Origin: Periplaneta americana
Taxonomy: Eukaryota; Arthropoda; Insecta; Blattodea; Blattidae
Length of the DNA: 64,000 nt
Reading direction: 5' to 3'
Assembly: GCF_040183065.1 (NCBI RefSeq)
Contig: NC_091123.1
Location: forward strand, 110,892,821 to 110,956,820
Under the pieces are notes generated by a model. The model searched no databases, was not told where the DNA came from, and worked only from the letters and a program-made list of their open reading frames with translations. The position numbers and the translations under genes were made by a program. Below are positions 1-10,853 of the stretch, piece after piece (position 1 is the stretch's first letter; every line of letters begins with the position of its first letter).

Positions 1-979
1 CTCCTTCGTTTCATTTCTTGTAGAGTTCTTTCGTCTTTCATTTGTTTCTTCACTTATTTACTTCTTTCCTTCTTTCGTTCTTCCTCTCTCTCTTTCTTCT
101 TCATTTCTTCCTTTTTTCCCCTTATTTTTTCCTGTCTTTTTCCTTTCTATCGTTTTTAATTTCTGTATTCCCTAATTTACTTCTTTCTTCCCTCTGTTTC
201 TTTCTTCCTTTCTGCTCATTTCCTTACTTTCTTCTATTTTATCCTTGTTTCTTTATTTCGTCCTTACTTTTATTTTATTTTTCTCTTCTTTCGTTTGCAT
301 TTCTTTCTTTCTTGATTTACTTTCTTCCTTCTTTTGTTATTCCTCTTTATTTCTTCTTTTATCTTTCCTTTCTCCTTTCTTTCGTTTTTCGTTCCTCTAT
401 TTCCTTATTTACTTCTTCCTTTCCTGGCGTTCGTTCTTCGTCTCCAGTTTTAGTTCTTCCCTCATATTCCTTTGTTTTTATTTATTTATTTTTTCATTTA
501 TTTCGTACTGCATTTCTTTTTACCATATTTATATTTTCGTTTCTTCTTCCCTCCCTTTTGCTGTATTTTTCTCTCTTTTTTGCCCTTCTTTCGCTTCATT
601 TTTCTTTATTTCTTATTTTATATTTTTTCTTTTCTCCCTTTCTTTCGTTGTTTACTTCTTTATTCCCTTAGTTTTATTTTTTCCTTTCTTATTTTCAGCT
701 TTATTTTTGCCGTTGTTCTTTCTGTATTCTCTATTCCCTTTTTCTTTCTTTATTTCTTTCTTTCAACCTTTCTTTCTTCCTTTCTTTCTTTCTTCCTTTT
801 TTCCTTTCTTTCTTCCTTTCTTTCTCCCTGTCTTCCTTCCCTTCTTTCTTCCTTCCTTTCTTCATTTCTTTCTTTCTTTCTTTCTTCCTTTCACTTTTTC
901 ATTTGTTTTCTTTTCGTTTTTAAGTTTTTCCTTCCATTGTTTCTCTTCCCCTTCCCTTCTCTGTTTTTCTTTCACTGAC
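1..979 (+). repeat. Polypyrimidine low-complexity tract (CTTT/TTCC-rich)
   Basis: Almost every base is C or T, in diverged runs of CTTT, TTCC and TTTC. The purest part is about 760-900. Three overlapping open frames here encode only Phe, Ser and Leu and are by-products of the composition, so I do not call genes. The tract probably continues upstream of the window. Confidence 0.9.
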
Positions 980-980
980 T

Positions 981-1015
981 GAATTGAATTGAATTGAATT
1001 GAATTGAATTGAATT
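981..1015 (+). repeat. (GAATT)7 microsatellite
   Basis: Seven perfect GAATT units lie directly between the polypyrimidine tract and a minus-strand SINE. The junction suggests it is the SINE 3' tail read in reverse (AATTC units) expanded after insertion. This last step is inference. Confidence 0.85.
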
Positions 1016-1018
1016 TAA

Positions 1019-1312
1019 CGGAGGGGGGCACCATGGCCCAGCACTGCGACCAATTAAAGTTTATTGCGCTAACCCTCTGGTGACTCATTCACAAACCCAC
1101 ACCGGCTGACCACACTAAGGTTCTCTGTGTGCCTAAATTTAGAGCAGGCAACCCCACTCGTCCCTAGGCCAGCACCTCCATGCGTCACCAGCCGGCGTTT
1201 GAGGAATGCTATGGTATGATGACGAAATGGAGAAATGGTGACGGAATGATGTAAATGTCTAATTTGGGGAAAAACGGGAGAACCCCGGGAAAAACCCAAA
1301 CTGCGGCCTTGT
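1019..1312 (-). mobile_element. 5'-truncated tRNA-derived SINE (family B)
   Basis: This stretch aligns by eye along its length with the SINE at 9139-9541. Both share the GGGGGCAC-ATGGCCCAG start, the CACACCGG-TGAC-ACACTAAGG block, the ATGATGACGAA-TGGA-AATGGTGAC block and the GGGAAAA-CGGGAGAA block. The tRNA-like head seen in the other copy is absent, so this copy is truncated at its 5' end (right side here). A 76-codon minus frame over it is an accident. Confidence 0.75.
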
Positions 1313-1765
1313 TTCTCTCACTGATAAATTTACGTGTTAGGCTCATGTTATCACTCGAAATGTTAGTTTCAAAATAACCTCAGTTTCGAAACTACAAGTA
1401 TTTGTTCGCTTATTTCCCTTCAAATACGATACGGAGGTAGGCTTTGTGAATTCAGGAAGGGAGGCGAAATATGTTTTCTGTGTTCAGATGCATGTTACAA
1501 AACATACGGAAACTTATCTTGCAAAGTTTTGGTGCCTTGTATGAATATATTTAAGACATACTGGCAAATAAACTGCATAGTGACGTCACGTGTTTACTTC
1601 TGATGTAAAATGTGTTACAAAAAAACATAATCTATATCATAAACTAGGGATGTAAATCAGTAGACGAGATAGTTCTTTGGTGTTTTGACACTATGTACAT
1701 AAACTTCGGTCTCTTGTAGTCATTCACAGTTTACGTTTGGTCTGAGCACCTCAAGGCAATACAGC

Positions 1766-1916
1766 ACGGTCAAGTTTATCAATATGTAAGAGACATAACC
1801 GATAAATAACTTGAACGATGTGTTTAAAATAGAATAGAAATTCCGCCAAACGCCATTTTACATACACTGAGCCAACGCAAATTATAATTCTTATAAACCC
1901 CTCGGGGTAAGATGGG
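1766..1916 (+). repeat. Direct repeat, copy 1 (about 150 bp)
   Basis: Nearly identical to 2640-2803: CACGGTCAA-TTTATCAATATG, then the shared AAGAGACATAACC and GATAAATAACTTGAACG blocks, ending at AAGATGGG. Same orientation, about 875 bp apart. It may be a pair of short LTRs of a non-autonomous element or a dispersed repeat that landed twice. I could not find a primer-binding site, so the type is left open. DNA between 1320 and 1765 shows nothing I recognise. Confidence 0.7.
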
Positions 1917-2289
1917 TTTTTCAGCGTAGTCTGTTAGCTAGACAACTCTCTGCTCTCTGGGAGCATGTCTCCAAGAATGAAGACAAGAGAGAGTGTTACT
2001 ATGATGATACGAATCTCGAAAACATTTACGCTATCCTGTATCAGTGCTTTAGCTTATAGCACATACACTTTCCATCGGTGATATACAGAAGACTTCAGTT
2101 TGTGTTCTTTAAACTTCCGGAAATCACCTTCTTCATTCAAGTATTAGACTCACAGTCTGTTGCGATTGCTTTTATATTTGCTTTAACCAGCTCTTTCTCA
2201 ACTCTCTAACAATTTTCCCTCCTACTTCTTGGTATTACGATTTCTTTCATAAATCATCTTTGATTTATACAGGATATTTTAAAAGAGGA

Positions 2290-2500
2290 TTAAATATTTT
2301 GAGAAGTCTTAATATTCATGAAAACAAGGCAAAGTCTGACAAACATGGGTCCTAAAATTAATATTTTCCGAAATATGATGTGACGCTCAATGGAATTTCT
2401 ATTGAAAAATAATATTCTTTATTCTGAGAGTGGTAGTATTAATTAAAACAAGAAAAGAGTCTAACAAACATTGGTCCTAAAATGAAATTTTGTACAAAAC
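2290..2500 (+). repeat. Diverged tandem duplication, unit about 115 bp
   Basis: Two successive stretches share a run ending in GTCT-ACAAACAT-GGTCCTAAAAT, at about 2325-2360 and 2440-2482, with similar AATATT-rich DNA before them. Similarity is partial. Confidence 0.5.
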
Positions 2501-2639
2501 AAGAGTTTTGAAATTGGTAATTGGTATTGTAAGCACAACATATGTTCTAGTGAGAGCTCATTGCTTTTTTTTATTCATGTCTTCCCCAACTTGTGGGGTT
2601 GCCATATGACAAAAAATAATGGAAATGTGATTAAAATAC

Positions 2640-2803
2640 ACCACGGTCAATTTTATCAATATGTAAGAGACATAACCGATAAATAACTTGAACGATGTGT
2701 TTAAAATAGAATACAAATTCTGCCAATCGCCATTTTACGTACACTAAGCCCACGCAAATTATAACTTAATTCTTATAAGCCCCTTGAGATAAGATGGGAA
2801 TAA
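2640..2803 (+). repeat. Direct repeat, copy 2
   Basis: Second copy of the 1766-1916 repeat, carrying a small insertion near its right end (ATAACTTAATTC in place of ATAATTC). The two copies differ at few positions, so the duplication is fairly young compared with the LINE remnant next door. Confidence 0.7.
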
Positions 2804-2954
2804 AGCATGATAAGAAATCAGGAATTTTATAATAGTCTATAGTGATCATTATAAAAAATGTAACTGGTAAAAAGGTAAAGAAAGTGGTACTAGAAAGGCA
2901 GCTCAAGACGTGGAATAAAGATGATGTTGTAGGATGTAAATTGATGCCTTGAAT

Positions 2955-3600
2955 GACTCAATAGCTAGGCTACTTCTTCATTGATGGTAGTTGGTATTTC
3001 AAAGCATTTGCAGAAAGAAAGGAGACGAGTGGTGATGATTTCTCTCGAACCAATAAACAGACCAAGAAGTTCCATATCGCTAAGATGGTAGACATTTCTA
3101 TAGTACGGAATGGTCGGCTCATAGATGAATTTTTTTCAGCATACACCTCATCAGTTTGGCTTCTATGATATTTGGATTTCCTATACCTATAGCCTTTGGT
3201 ATTACCAGGTTTAAAGGCGATAATGTCGATTCGACGTACTCTGCTATTTTCAGCTAATCCGTGGACTTCTTCAATAGTGTATCCACTACTCTGTAGCGCT
3301 TTAGCAAGTTTTGATCAGATGGTGTAGTGTCTGTGATTGCAAAGAGCGTCACCAGAAGGTCAGGATCCCAAGACAAGTGCAAGTGTTTCAATCTCGCTAT
3401 GGCATCGCCTGAAGCGGTTACTGTCTTGGGATCTGCCTGGTATGGCGCGTACTGGGGTCACATTAGCTGTCATCTTGATAGCATCACTCCACTCAAACGT
3501 TGAGAGGCCTTTGTGATGCCTAATCCAGCTATTGGCTGGAGTGTAATCTTCATTTAAACAGACCCCTTTGCCTTTCTGTGATAGCAATCAGCATTAATTG
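2955..3600 (-). pseudogene. LINE remnant: zinc-knuckle plus restriction-like endonuclease C-terminus
   Basis: Reading the minus strand, two frame-shifted blocks give a recognisable non-LTR retrotransposon C-terminus. The first (about 3590-3360) contains VRAIPGRSQDSNRFRRC and a following ETLALVLGSC segment, matching the CCHC-like zinc knuckle of R2-type LINEs. The first Cys (here Phe) and the His (here Leu) of the motif are changed. The second (about 3320-2980) contains EEVHGLAENSRVRRIDIIAF, matching the adjacent restriction-like endonuclease region. An in-frame stop and a shift separate them, and the downstream part decays. In intact elements this end of the polyprotein binds and nicks the target DNA for target-primed reverse transcription. 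No reverse-transcriptase domain is present nearby, so the copy is a decayed fragment. The assignment to an R2-like clade is from family knowledge, not a search. Confidence 0.7.
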
Positions 3601-4577
3601 TGTTCTTCTTGGAGTAAGATTTTCCGTATTTTCCATGGATCAATTTTTTACCATTTATTCATCATATCAATAGTGATGTTCAAGTGGGCAAGTGGCAACT
3701 GGGCTGCAGTATCTTATCGGAAATGACGTAAACAAAAGAGTTTAGAAGTTGTGATTTCCTAAGACGCAGGGAACAATGTTGTGTTATATCAATTTAAGAT
3801 CTTACAGTAAATGTTGTAGTAACACCGTATGCAACTTAAAAAATGAAGACACTAAAGTGTATCGGAATAACCCGCACATGTTGGAAGAAATGAAATACAG
3901 TATAAGAAAGGAAATGCAGCAATTTCAGAAGAATAACTAATGCGTGTTAATGAACATTTTCTTAAAAGTTGTGAGAGATATGTGGCGGCATAAGGACGTC
4001 ATTTGCAAAATTCTGTGACAAAGGTAGGTGTTTACTATAATTGTAATTTTCAAGAGCAATTTATGTCCTACCTATGATTGGAGTTCCAGCTGATGTGTAG
4101 GCCTATATATATTATCAGGCAGTACATCTCATTTGACGATATGTGTCAGAGGAAGAACAATTGTTTGCATGCATCTGAAGTCCTACGTTTGGTTACTTTG
4201 AATACAAGTTAAGTGTACATCGATCATATTAGCTTCACTTCGAACGGAGAGCAAGGTGCGAGTCAACAGTTCACGCTGCAGTCTTCTTGCAACCTCCAGT
4301 ACTGTTTATTCGTGTACGTATGTACCTGTTTGTGTAAGTCGGTGGACAACAGAAATAGTACTCATACAAAAACTCACGAGCCAACTCCTTTATTTTCAGG
4401 AGTCACCACATTTTGTCCACACATGCAATGAGAAAATCATTCGAACTAAGAAAAAGATACATTTACTGAAATATATTGAACAATATTAAATGTCTATGAA
4501 ATGTAAACATACGCTTTCAGAACGCTTTGAAGTTATGTAGCCCAATATCTTGAAGTGCGTAACAAATGTAACGTTAT
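3601..4577. other. Unassigned DNA
   Basis: No repeat, RNA or coding signal that I can support. Two overlapping 72- and 77-codon plus-strand frames at 4213-4489 show no family resemblance. Confidence 0.5.
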
Positions 4578-4831
4578 AAATTGAGGGGCTGGGTGCAAGA
4601 AGGGCATTTTAGAGGATGTGCCCTTTTTGAGTAAAACGCTTTATTGTGTTCTCTGATCTGTTATGCATATGATCACCAAGTTGTAGTTCAATACTGTGAT
4701 CACAGAGGTCAGGGGTACCCAAAATATAAAGACGTGCATAGGTAACATTATTACGGTTCGAATTTTCAACATCAATTTTCTCAAAACTTGCATTTAGAGA
4801 AGTGCCTTTCTTGCACCCAACCCCTCAATTT
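4578..4831. mobile_element. Short non-autonomous TIR element (MITE), about 254 bp
   Basis: The ends are inverted repeats: AAATTGAGGGGCTGGGTGCA at the left pairs with TGCACCCAACCCCTCAATTT at the right, continuing into AGAAGGGCA against TGCCTTTCT. The interior has no coding capacity. Flanks are TTATA and AAGAAA, so the TSD is unclear. Confidence 0.75.
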
Positions 4832-5376
4832 AAGAAACACATTCGAGTTTCTTCCTACAACCGCTTTTGGTAAATGTATCCATTGATGAATGTATCAGTT
4901 CTACTTATATAAAAGAAATTGAAGTATACAAAAATTTCAAATTCAATAAACAATTCAGGCGCCACATAAAATTTTTTAGTCGCTATGGCTACCTGGTGCA
5001 CCGAATTTGTCCACCCAGATTTTTACAATAAGTAAAACGCATCTAGATAGCTAGTTTAGATCTAATTAAAGGTTGAAATTAACAAATGAAAAATTATAAA
5101 AAGTCATCACAAACTTGAAAGAAAACAAATTATGAGTGCGTGCTTTATGAATCGTTACGCATTACAGTCAATGACTGTAAACATTTTAAGTATTTCAAAT
5201 GAAAAATTAGTCCTCCTTTCTTCTTTCCTAATGACGTGCTCGCAACCAAATTCTTCTATTGGAGCATTTATTTCCAACCGCCTAGCTTTGTTTTGTTTTC
5301 GTATGTTCATTAAACAACAGACTTGAACTAAGTAGCGTTGGATGCCGCCGAGTTATACTCCATACATACACATCTA
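4832..5376. other. Unassigned AT-rich DNA
   Basis: Nothing recognisable. A 64-codon plus frame at 5132-5326 has no family resemblance. Confidence 0.4.
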
Positions 5377-5589
5377 CAGTAGCACTGTAAAGTATTTTGT
5401 AGGACGCATATATGTCACAATTACACAAAGATAAGTATCGAATAGAAAAAATACCAGTGCCTAATTGAAAAGTACATATGTCTAATTCATTTAGGTAGTA
5501 CGGAAATATATTTAGTTTAAACAGAGTTATCTTGCGTAAAAGAAATAATTGAAAATTCTTCTGGATCAGAAATAATTAGTAAGTCCAAG

Positions 5590-6720
5590 TAATAATAATA
5601 AAACAAAAATATTGTAGATTCTGAGAAAAAAAAATAAGTATTTCGTTGTATACCCCCGAGCTTTGATCACAGTAGCACATCTGTTTGGCATTGAATCCAC
5701 AAGATTTTGCAGTCGCTCGTGTGGAAGTTGTGACCATTCTTTCAATAAGGCAGCAAAGAACTTATCCTTATTTGAGTAACTTCTACGACGAACACTTCGA
5801 TCCAATTCATCCTAGAGATGTTTAATGGAATTAAGATCCGGACTCTGGCTTCACAATCCAAAAGTTTGATCTTTTATATGCAAAGGATTTTTTTTAAATG
5901 GCAGGAAGTGTGTTTTGGATCATTGTTCTGCTGGAAAATGCAATTACGTGGCATATTCTTCCTCCCATGTGGAACCATATTATTTTCTAAAATGTCGCTT
6001 TACATGAAACGATCTATATTGCCTTCTATTTGGAGTAGAGGACCAACTTCACTTCTAGAAAAACATCCTCACACCATAATACTATCACCACCGTGCTTAA
6101 TGGTCGGTACCTGGTATTTTTTCTTGTCTCTTTGGTCTTTTGGTCGACGTACATACTGCACACCATCAGAAGAAAATAAATTAAATTTACTTTCATCACT
6201 CCATAACATCTTATACAGTCTGTAGTGTTCCATGTTTGATACAGTTTTGCAAACTCTAACCTGGCCTTCCTAATTGGGGGGGGGGGGTTATGAGTGGTTT
6301 TCGTGATGGTCGTCTACCATTTAAATCACCAGCTACTAGGCGATATTTCATAGTAGAGACATGTAGGTTCAGTCCATGGTGCCACTCTAGATCATCCCTA
6401 ATTTGTCAAGCCGATTTTCGTGGATCAGCAACCGACTGCTTGCAAGTAATTCTGTCCTAGCTCACTGTTGTTTTTCGAGGACCACCAGACCTTGGCTTAT
6501 TGTCTACTGACCCTTCTTGTTTTTACTTATATCAGTATTCTTGTTTTTTCCGACTCCACACATTTATGAGTTGTTGTGATATACCAAAATCTTTAGCAAC
6601 GCTTGACTGCGATTTTCCCTTCTTCAAAGCGTTTAAACAGCTTGTCTCACATCCACAGAATATTCCTTTTGTTTTGGCATGCTTGCAATGGTCTGTTCAA
6701 ATTAACAAGCACAGTTTAAA
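5590..6720 (-). pseudogene. Tc1-like transposase pseudogene
   Basis: The minus strand shows family landmarks in order. A helix-turn-helix stretch (KSQSSVAKDFGISQQ) lies near 6620, and a PRSGGPRKTT block with the second DNA-binding region near 6480. Central catalytic-region fragments run from 6230 to 5950. The C-terminal segment reads ELDR-VRRRSY then LQNLVDSMPNRCATVIKA at 5800-5660. These match the Tc1 family layout (paired-like DNA-binding domain followed by a DD34E nuclease). The frame is broken by multiple stops and shifts, and a G-run at 6273-6287 probably marks one lesion. In intact elements the enzyme cuts and pastes the element at TA sites. This copy cannot make it. Confidence 0.8.
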
Positions 6721-6808
6721 TACCTAGACACCATTATTTAATGTATACCATGCTACCAAATCAAACCACAAAATACTTATGAGCTAATGGAATATACATT
6801 TATATTGT

Positions 6809-7014
6809 ATGACTTGAAGATTTTCCGGCGTTTGATGTAGAATAACTCTTCTCGGGTTCTCAGCCAGGTGAGTTGGAAATTTGCTTCCAAGCTTTCGACG
6901 GCTAGCTCTGCCCTCTTCTTCATACCTTGAAGAAGATGGAAGAGCTAGCCGTCGAAAGCTTGGAAGCAAATCTCCAACTCACCTGGCTGAGAGCCCGAGA
7001 AGAGTTATTCTACA
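6809..7014. mobile_element. Foldback insertion with 74-bp arms inside the Tc1 element
   Basis: Arms 6836-6909 and 6941-7014 are reverse complements with only two mismatches, separated by a 31-bp loop. The left arm extends further, to GACTTGAAGATTTTCCGGCG, without a partner. ACATTTATATTGT occurs just outside both ends (6796-6808 and 7012-7024), consistent with a 13-bp target-site duplication. The pattern of two opposed copies of one 3' end resembles twin-primed or Penelope-like retroposition. The loop and right arm contain a degenerate hammerhead-type core (TTGAAGA 6927-6933, pairing GATGG/CCGTC, GAAA 6954-6957). Confidence 0.65.
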
Positions 7015-7180
7015 TTTATATTGTTATTCTACGAACTTGCCTGTTTCCTAGATACGTAACCACAGCAACGTGACGCTACTCATAGAATGACACAGCTGTG
7101 TGCTTTGCGGTGTTGGAATTGCATGCAAACAGTACTGGCAACATAAAACCTTAACTACAAAATACTTTTGAGCGCTACTG

Positions 7181-7637
7181 TACACTGTTGCTGGTTGCTT
7201 GGAGGCTTTAAGTAACCAATTCTAGTACTATGTTACTAGTCAGCGATGTATGTAATGGAGAGGAAAGGAACTAGTCACCCTACCCTATTAACTCCTGGCT
7301 TAATTGTATCATGACATGAGTGATGCCGTAATGGTGAGCTTGGCTTAAGGGGCTGTGAACATCCGAATCTGCCGGCAAAGAGCGTGCTTCCAGCCGCCAC
7401 GCTCGGCCGCATACTCACGGATGAACATCTATTTGACGGTTCTATATTAGTTATGGCCAGGTTTCAGTTAAACGGCTTAATAATGCCAAAAAAGTAATAT
7501 CTTTTGTCCAATGGTACTTTTTGTTTTTCACTCATATTATGCCAGTAAATTGTGTAGATATGTAAACAGACTAATTTACCGACAGAGTCGTTATTCAGAA
7601 TACGCCATAGAAGACTGATCTACGCTACAGCTGCGTT
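7181..7637. other. Unassigned DNA
   Basis: No supported feature between the Tc1 right end and the next SINE. Confidence 0.4.
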
Positions 7638-7832
7638 GAGATGAGATGATGATTGAGATTTATTGGCATTCCACAGGGGAACCGGAGCTCCCGAGAAAAC
7701 TCTTGTGTTACCTGGATCATGGGCTTGCCCAACACAACTCATAAATCAGGGATATACCGAGGATCGAACTCGGATCCACAGGATTATTAGCCCAGCGATG
7801 TAGTCACTGGACAACCGTAGCGGCTACCGAAA
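7638..7832 (-). mobile_element. tRNA-derived SINE (family E)
   Basis: On the minus strand the copy starts near 7832 with a tRNA-like head. The pol III B-box equivalent GAGTTCGATCCTC lies at about 7770-7758 and an A-box-like GTAGCCGCTACGG-TGTCCAGTGAC lies upstream. The body runs through GGGCAAGCCCATGATCCAGG to an end in GCCAATAAATCTCAATCATC at 7638. No second copy is in the window. Confidence 0.65.
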
Positions 7833-8083
7833 ATTAATACATCTAATTCCATTTATATAACTCCTATAAGATTAAGTACATTTATGAATTAATTTTTCGC
7901 AAATTCTCGTGAAACTGATGTTCGTAAAATGTAGTGTTGCACTATTTTCGTGCCATTTACTATTAAATAGCGTAAATAGCAGGAAAATCTCTCTTACTGT
8001 ATCACTTGCTTCTAAAATAACAAGATGTAGGCTACTATGAAAGTAGACCATTATTATTGAGCGTCCATAGTTACAGAATACTA

Positions 8084-8761
8084 CAGGGTTGTTTTCGATC
8101 TCTGATAACGAATTTGAATGGCGTCATGTGCGTCATGAGTCACATGACAGCTGAACTATGGCGCGAGTAGTGAGTGATATAGTCAGAGTGCACGGCGACT
8201 TACAGCAGAAATTCCCAAGAAAATCGAGCCTTTTTGGAAGGGGTACATTACGACCCTTTCCGATGCCAAGTACAGTTAAGTGAAAATAAAAGAAGCCCGT
8301 AATAAACGAGGTTTCGTTATTTCCAAGAAACGCATCTTTTGTGTACTTAATAAGATTGGTAAAGCTCGAATGGAATTAATTTGTATCTTCTCGTGGGGTG
8401 CGGCGACTTGTGACGGGGGCTGGATTTGCTTGCTTTTTCCACTCTGAAATTAATCCCATCTCAGCTTTGCCAGTCTTCTTAGGTACACACAAGATGCCTT
8501 TCTTGGAAATAACGAAACCACGTTTCTTGCAAGCTCCTATTATTCTCACGTAACTGTACTTGACATCGGAAAGAGTTGTTACGTACCCCTCTCAAAAAGG
8601 CTCGATTTTCTTGGGCATTGCTACTGTGATACACCGTGCACTCTGATTATGAAATCACTCACTACTGGTCTGTCACCTCGCGCTATAGTTCAGCTGTCGG
8701 TGTGATTCCTGACGCACATGACGTCATTCAAATTCGTTATCACAGATCGGAAACAACCCTG
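8084..8761. mobile_element. Foldback DNA element with arms of about 310-330 bp
   Basis: Left arm (8084-8395) and right arm (8430-8761) are inverted copies. Landmarks are CAGGGTTGTTTTCGATCT at the left and AGATCGGAAACAACCCTG at the right. Shared internal blocks are CAAGAAAATCGAGCCTTTTT, GATGCCAAGTACAGTTA and TTTCCAAGAAA-GCATCTT. The element is flanked by TA on both sides. There is no transposase, so it would depend on an enzyme in trans. Half of the same element recurs at 39089-39415. Confidence 0.8.
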
Positions 8762-8854
8762 TATATTACACCTGAGATATATTAGATCTACGATTTAGAG
8801 CACAGGCTAAGTAAGCTAATACAGAGTGTTTCAGAATTCAACCGAAGAATTTTT

Positions 8855-9066
8855 TTTTTAATTGCGGTTCATTAAACGACGCTCGCAACTGCCGAGGTTA
8901 TATTATCGTCGCCGGTGTGCCGGAATTTTGTCCCGCAGGAGTTTTTTACATGCCAATAAATCTACTGACATGAGCCTGTCGCATTTAAACACACTCAAAT
9001 GGCATTGAACCCGCATCCTCGAGCACAGAAGGTCAACGCTAAACCGACTGCGCTACTGAGGCCGAA
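8855..9066 (-). mobile_element. tRNA-derived SINE (family H)
   Basis: On the minus strand the copy begins at about 9066 with GGCCTCAGTAGCGCAGTCGG, a good A box followed by TTTAGCG, and a B box GGGTTCAATGCC. The body continues to CTCCTGCGGGACAAAATTCC, and the 3' end GAGCGTCGTTTAATGAACC leads into an A-rich tail (T-run at 8850-8860 on the plus strand). I recall this family as common in cockroach sequences. Confidence 0.75.
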
Positions 9067-9138
9067 GAAATTTATCTGATTGCAGAGGGGTTAGATACAA
9101 GAAATTTTCTGGGTAGCGTAGTCAGTTGTTGGAATGGA

Positions 9139-9541
9139 ATCCAATTTACGGGAGGGGGCACTATGGCCCAGTACTGCGACCTGTTACGCTCTATTGCGCT
9201 AACTCTCAAGCTAGGCGCAACTCCAAATCCACACCGGTTGACTACACTAAGGCTCGCTGCGTACCCAGGTTTCGAGCAGCCCAGCCCCTTCCTTGAGTCT
9301 CCAGTCGTCGATCGGAGAATACCATGAAATGATGACGAAGTGGAAGAATGGTGACAGAATGATGTAGATGCCTAAGATGGGGAAAACGGGAGAAAAACCC
9401 CAACTGCGACTTTGTCCGCCAAAAGTGCCACTATGGATTTTTCAATGAAAAAATCCCAGACTTGACCAGGACTCGAAGCCGGGCCGCCTGCGTCACAGGC
9501 CGGAGGTCTGACCACTCAGCCACCGCTGTTCCACGAGTGTT
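9139..9541 (-). mobile_element. Full-length tRNA-derived SINE (family B)
   Basis: The minus strand starts near 9536 with CGGTGGCTGAGTGGTCAGAC, which has the TGGCnnAGTGG A-box form of a Leu/Ser-type tRNA. The B-box form GCTTCGAGTCC follows about 40 bases later. The tRNA-unrelated body has the GGGGCTTTTCTCC-type block and ends at GGCCATAGTGCCCCCTCCCG. The copy at 1019-1312 is a 5'-truncated relative. Confidence 0.8.
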
Positions 9542-9660
9542 AGGAAGGTGACACATACTTTCTCATTATATTTTACTTCTTTCATAACAATTCAGTTCCT
9601 TTTTAAGCTGTATTCCGAAGGGCTCTTCTATAGTTCATTGATTTCTCATTCAAATGACTC

Positions 9661-10330
9661 TTACTTACTTACTTACTCACTTACTTACTTACTTACTTAC
9701 TTACAGCTTCATTGCCGCCTTCGCATAAGCCCGCCATCGGTCCATTGGTTCATTGCCACCCTCACATAAGCCCGCCATCGGTCCCTATCCTGAACAAGAT
9801 TAATCCATCTCTACCATCATATCCAACCTCCCTCAAATCCATTTTAATATTATCGTCCCATCTACGTCTCGGCCTCCCTAAAGGTATTTTTCCTTCCGGC
9901 CATCCAACTAACTCTCTACAGTATATGCATTTCTGGATTCGCTCATACGTTCTACATGCCCTGCCCATGTCAAACGTCTGGATTTGATCTTAAAATTATA
10001 TCAGGTGAAGAATACAATGCGTTCACCACTGCGTTGTGTAACTTTCTCCATTCTCCTGTAACTTCATCCCTCTTAGCCCCCAAAATTTTTCTCGAACGAC
10101 ATTAACCTCTGTTCCTCTCTCAAAGAGAGAGTCCAAGTTTCACAACCATACAAAACCACTGGTAATATAACTGTTTTATAAATTCTACCTTTAAAAGCTG
10201 GATGACAAAAGCTCTCAACCGAATAATAGCAGGCATTTCCCATATTTATTCTGCTTTCAATTTCCTCCCGAGTGGCATTAATATTTGTTACTATTGTTCC
10301 AAGATATTTGAATTTTTTCACCTCTTCAAT
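9661..10330 (-). pseudogene. LINE 3' end: reverse-transcriptase C-terminal region and repeat tail
   Basis: Minus-strand frames at 10321-10073 and 9968-9762 encode pieces of a non-LTR retrotransposon C-terminus. Landmarks are KKFKYLGTIVTNINATREEI and YKTVILPVVLYGCETWTL, then after a gap GRPRRRWDDNIKMDLREVG. The last 45 bases on the plus strand are (CTTA)n, meaning the element ends in a (TAAG)n microsatellite tail, as in RTE-like LINEs. A 36-bp piece around CATAAGCCCGCCATCGGTCC is duplicated near the tail. The upstream reverse transcriptase and endonuclease are missing, so this is a 5'-truncated dead copy. Related fragments are at 18026-18690 and 21424-21588. Clade placement is a guess. Confidence 0.8.
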
Positions 10331-10853
10331 TCAGAAGACACACCTGAGTGAAATAATTTAATATACGAGCAAAAGGAGATGAATATTCGTTTTCTGTATC
10401 ACACATAAAACGCAATCTCAATAATTAAAAAATATGACGTTTTACTTCACGTATAAGTTTTAATTAAGGTTTAAGTAAATATGTATTAAAATTGTTGTAC
10501 AGGATGGAAGGTGTTCCATGACAGCAACTTCACAGAGTAAATCTTTAAGACTAAAGGAACAGACTTTTTCTTTTTCATTTTGCGTTAATTATTTCTATTT
10601 AGAGGATATCCCCAGACTGTACACTTTTTTCTTTTTTGACTCTGTTCTCTGCTCAGTGATACTTATTGTTCAGACAGAAGAAATAGTGTAGTTCAGGGTG
10701 ACAGTGAGCTAATTTACTTGGATCGACAGCTCTGATGAGAACTCCAAAATCGAAACATTCAAATGCATTTCTCTGCCTAATTTTTTTCCACAAATATAAT
10801 GCTACAGAAATGTTCAAGAATCTTTCATGATATAAATACCGTAAATTAATATT
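10331..10853. other. Unassigned DNA
   Basis: No supported feature. The minus frame over 10653-11003 runs into SINE sequence and is not a gene. Confidence 0.4.

Larger units (their letters stand above)
5377..7180 (-). mobile_element. Tc1-like DNA transposon (decayed)
   Basis: Terminal inverted repeats of about 26 bp bound the element: CAGTAGCACTGTAAAGTATT at the left, and at the right the complement of CAGTAGCGCTCAAAAGTATT. Both ends abut a TA dinucleotide, the Tc1/mariner target-site signature. Inside, on the minus strand, are fragments of a Tc1-like transposase. Its length of about 1.8 kb is slightly above the usual 1.6-1.7 kb because a roughly 200-bp hairpin repeat (6809-7014) sits near the right end. 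The element is dead through several frameshifts and stops. Confidence 0.85.

Noticed and set aside
42-982. Three overlapping open frames of 168-245 codons
   Set aside because: All residues are Phe, Ser, Leu and similar, dictated by the polypyrimidine tract; no domain or start context.
1766-2803. Confident call of an LTR retrotransposon
   Set aside because: No primer-binding site, polypurine tract or pol-like coding between the repeats.
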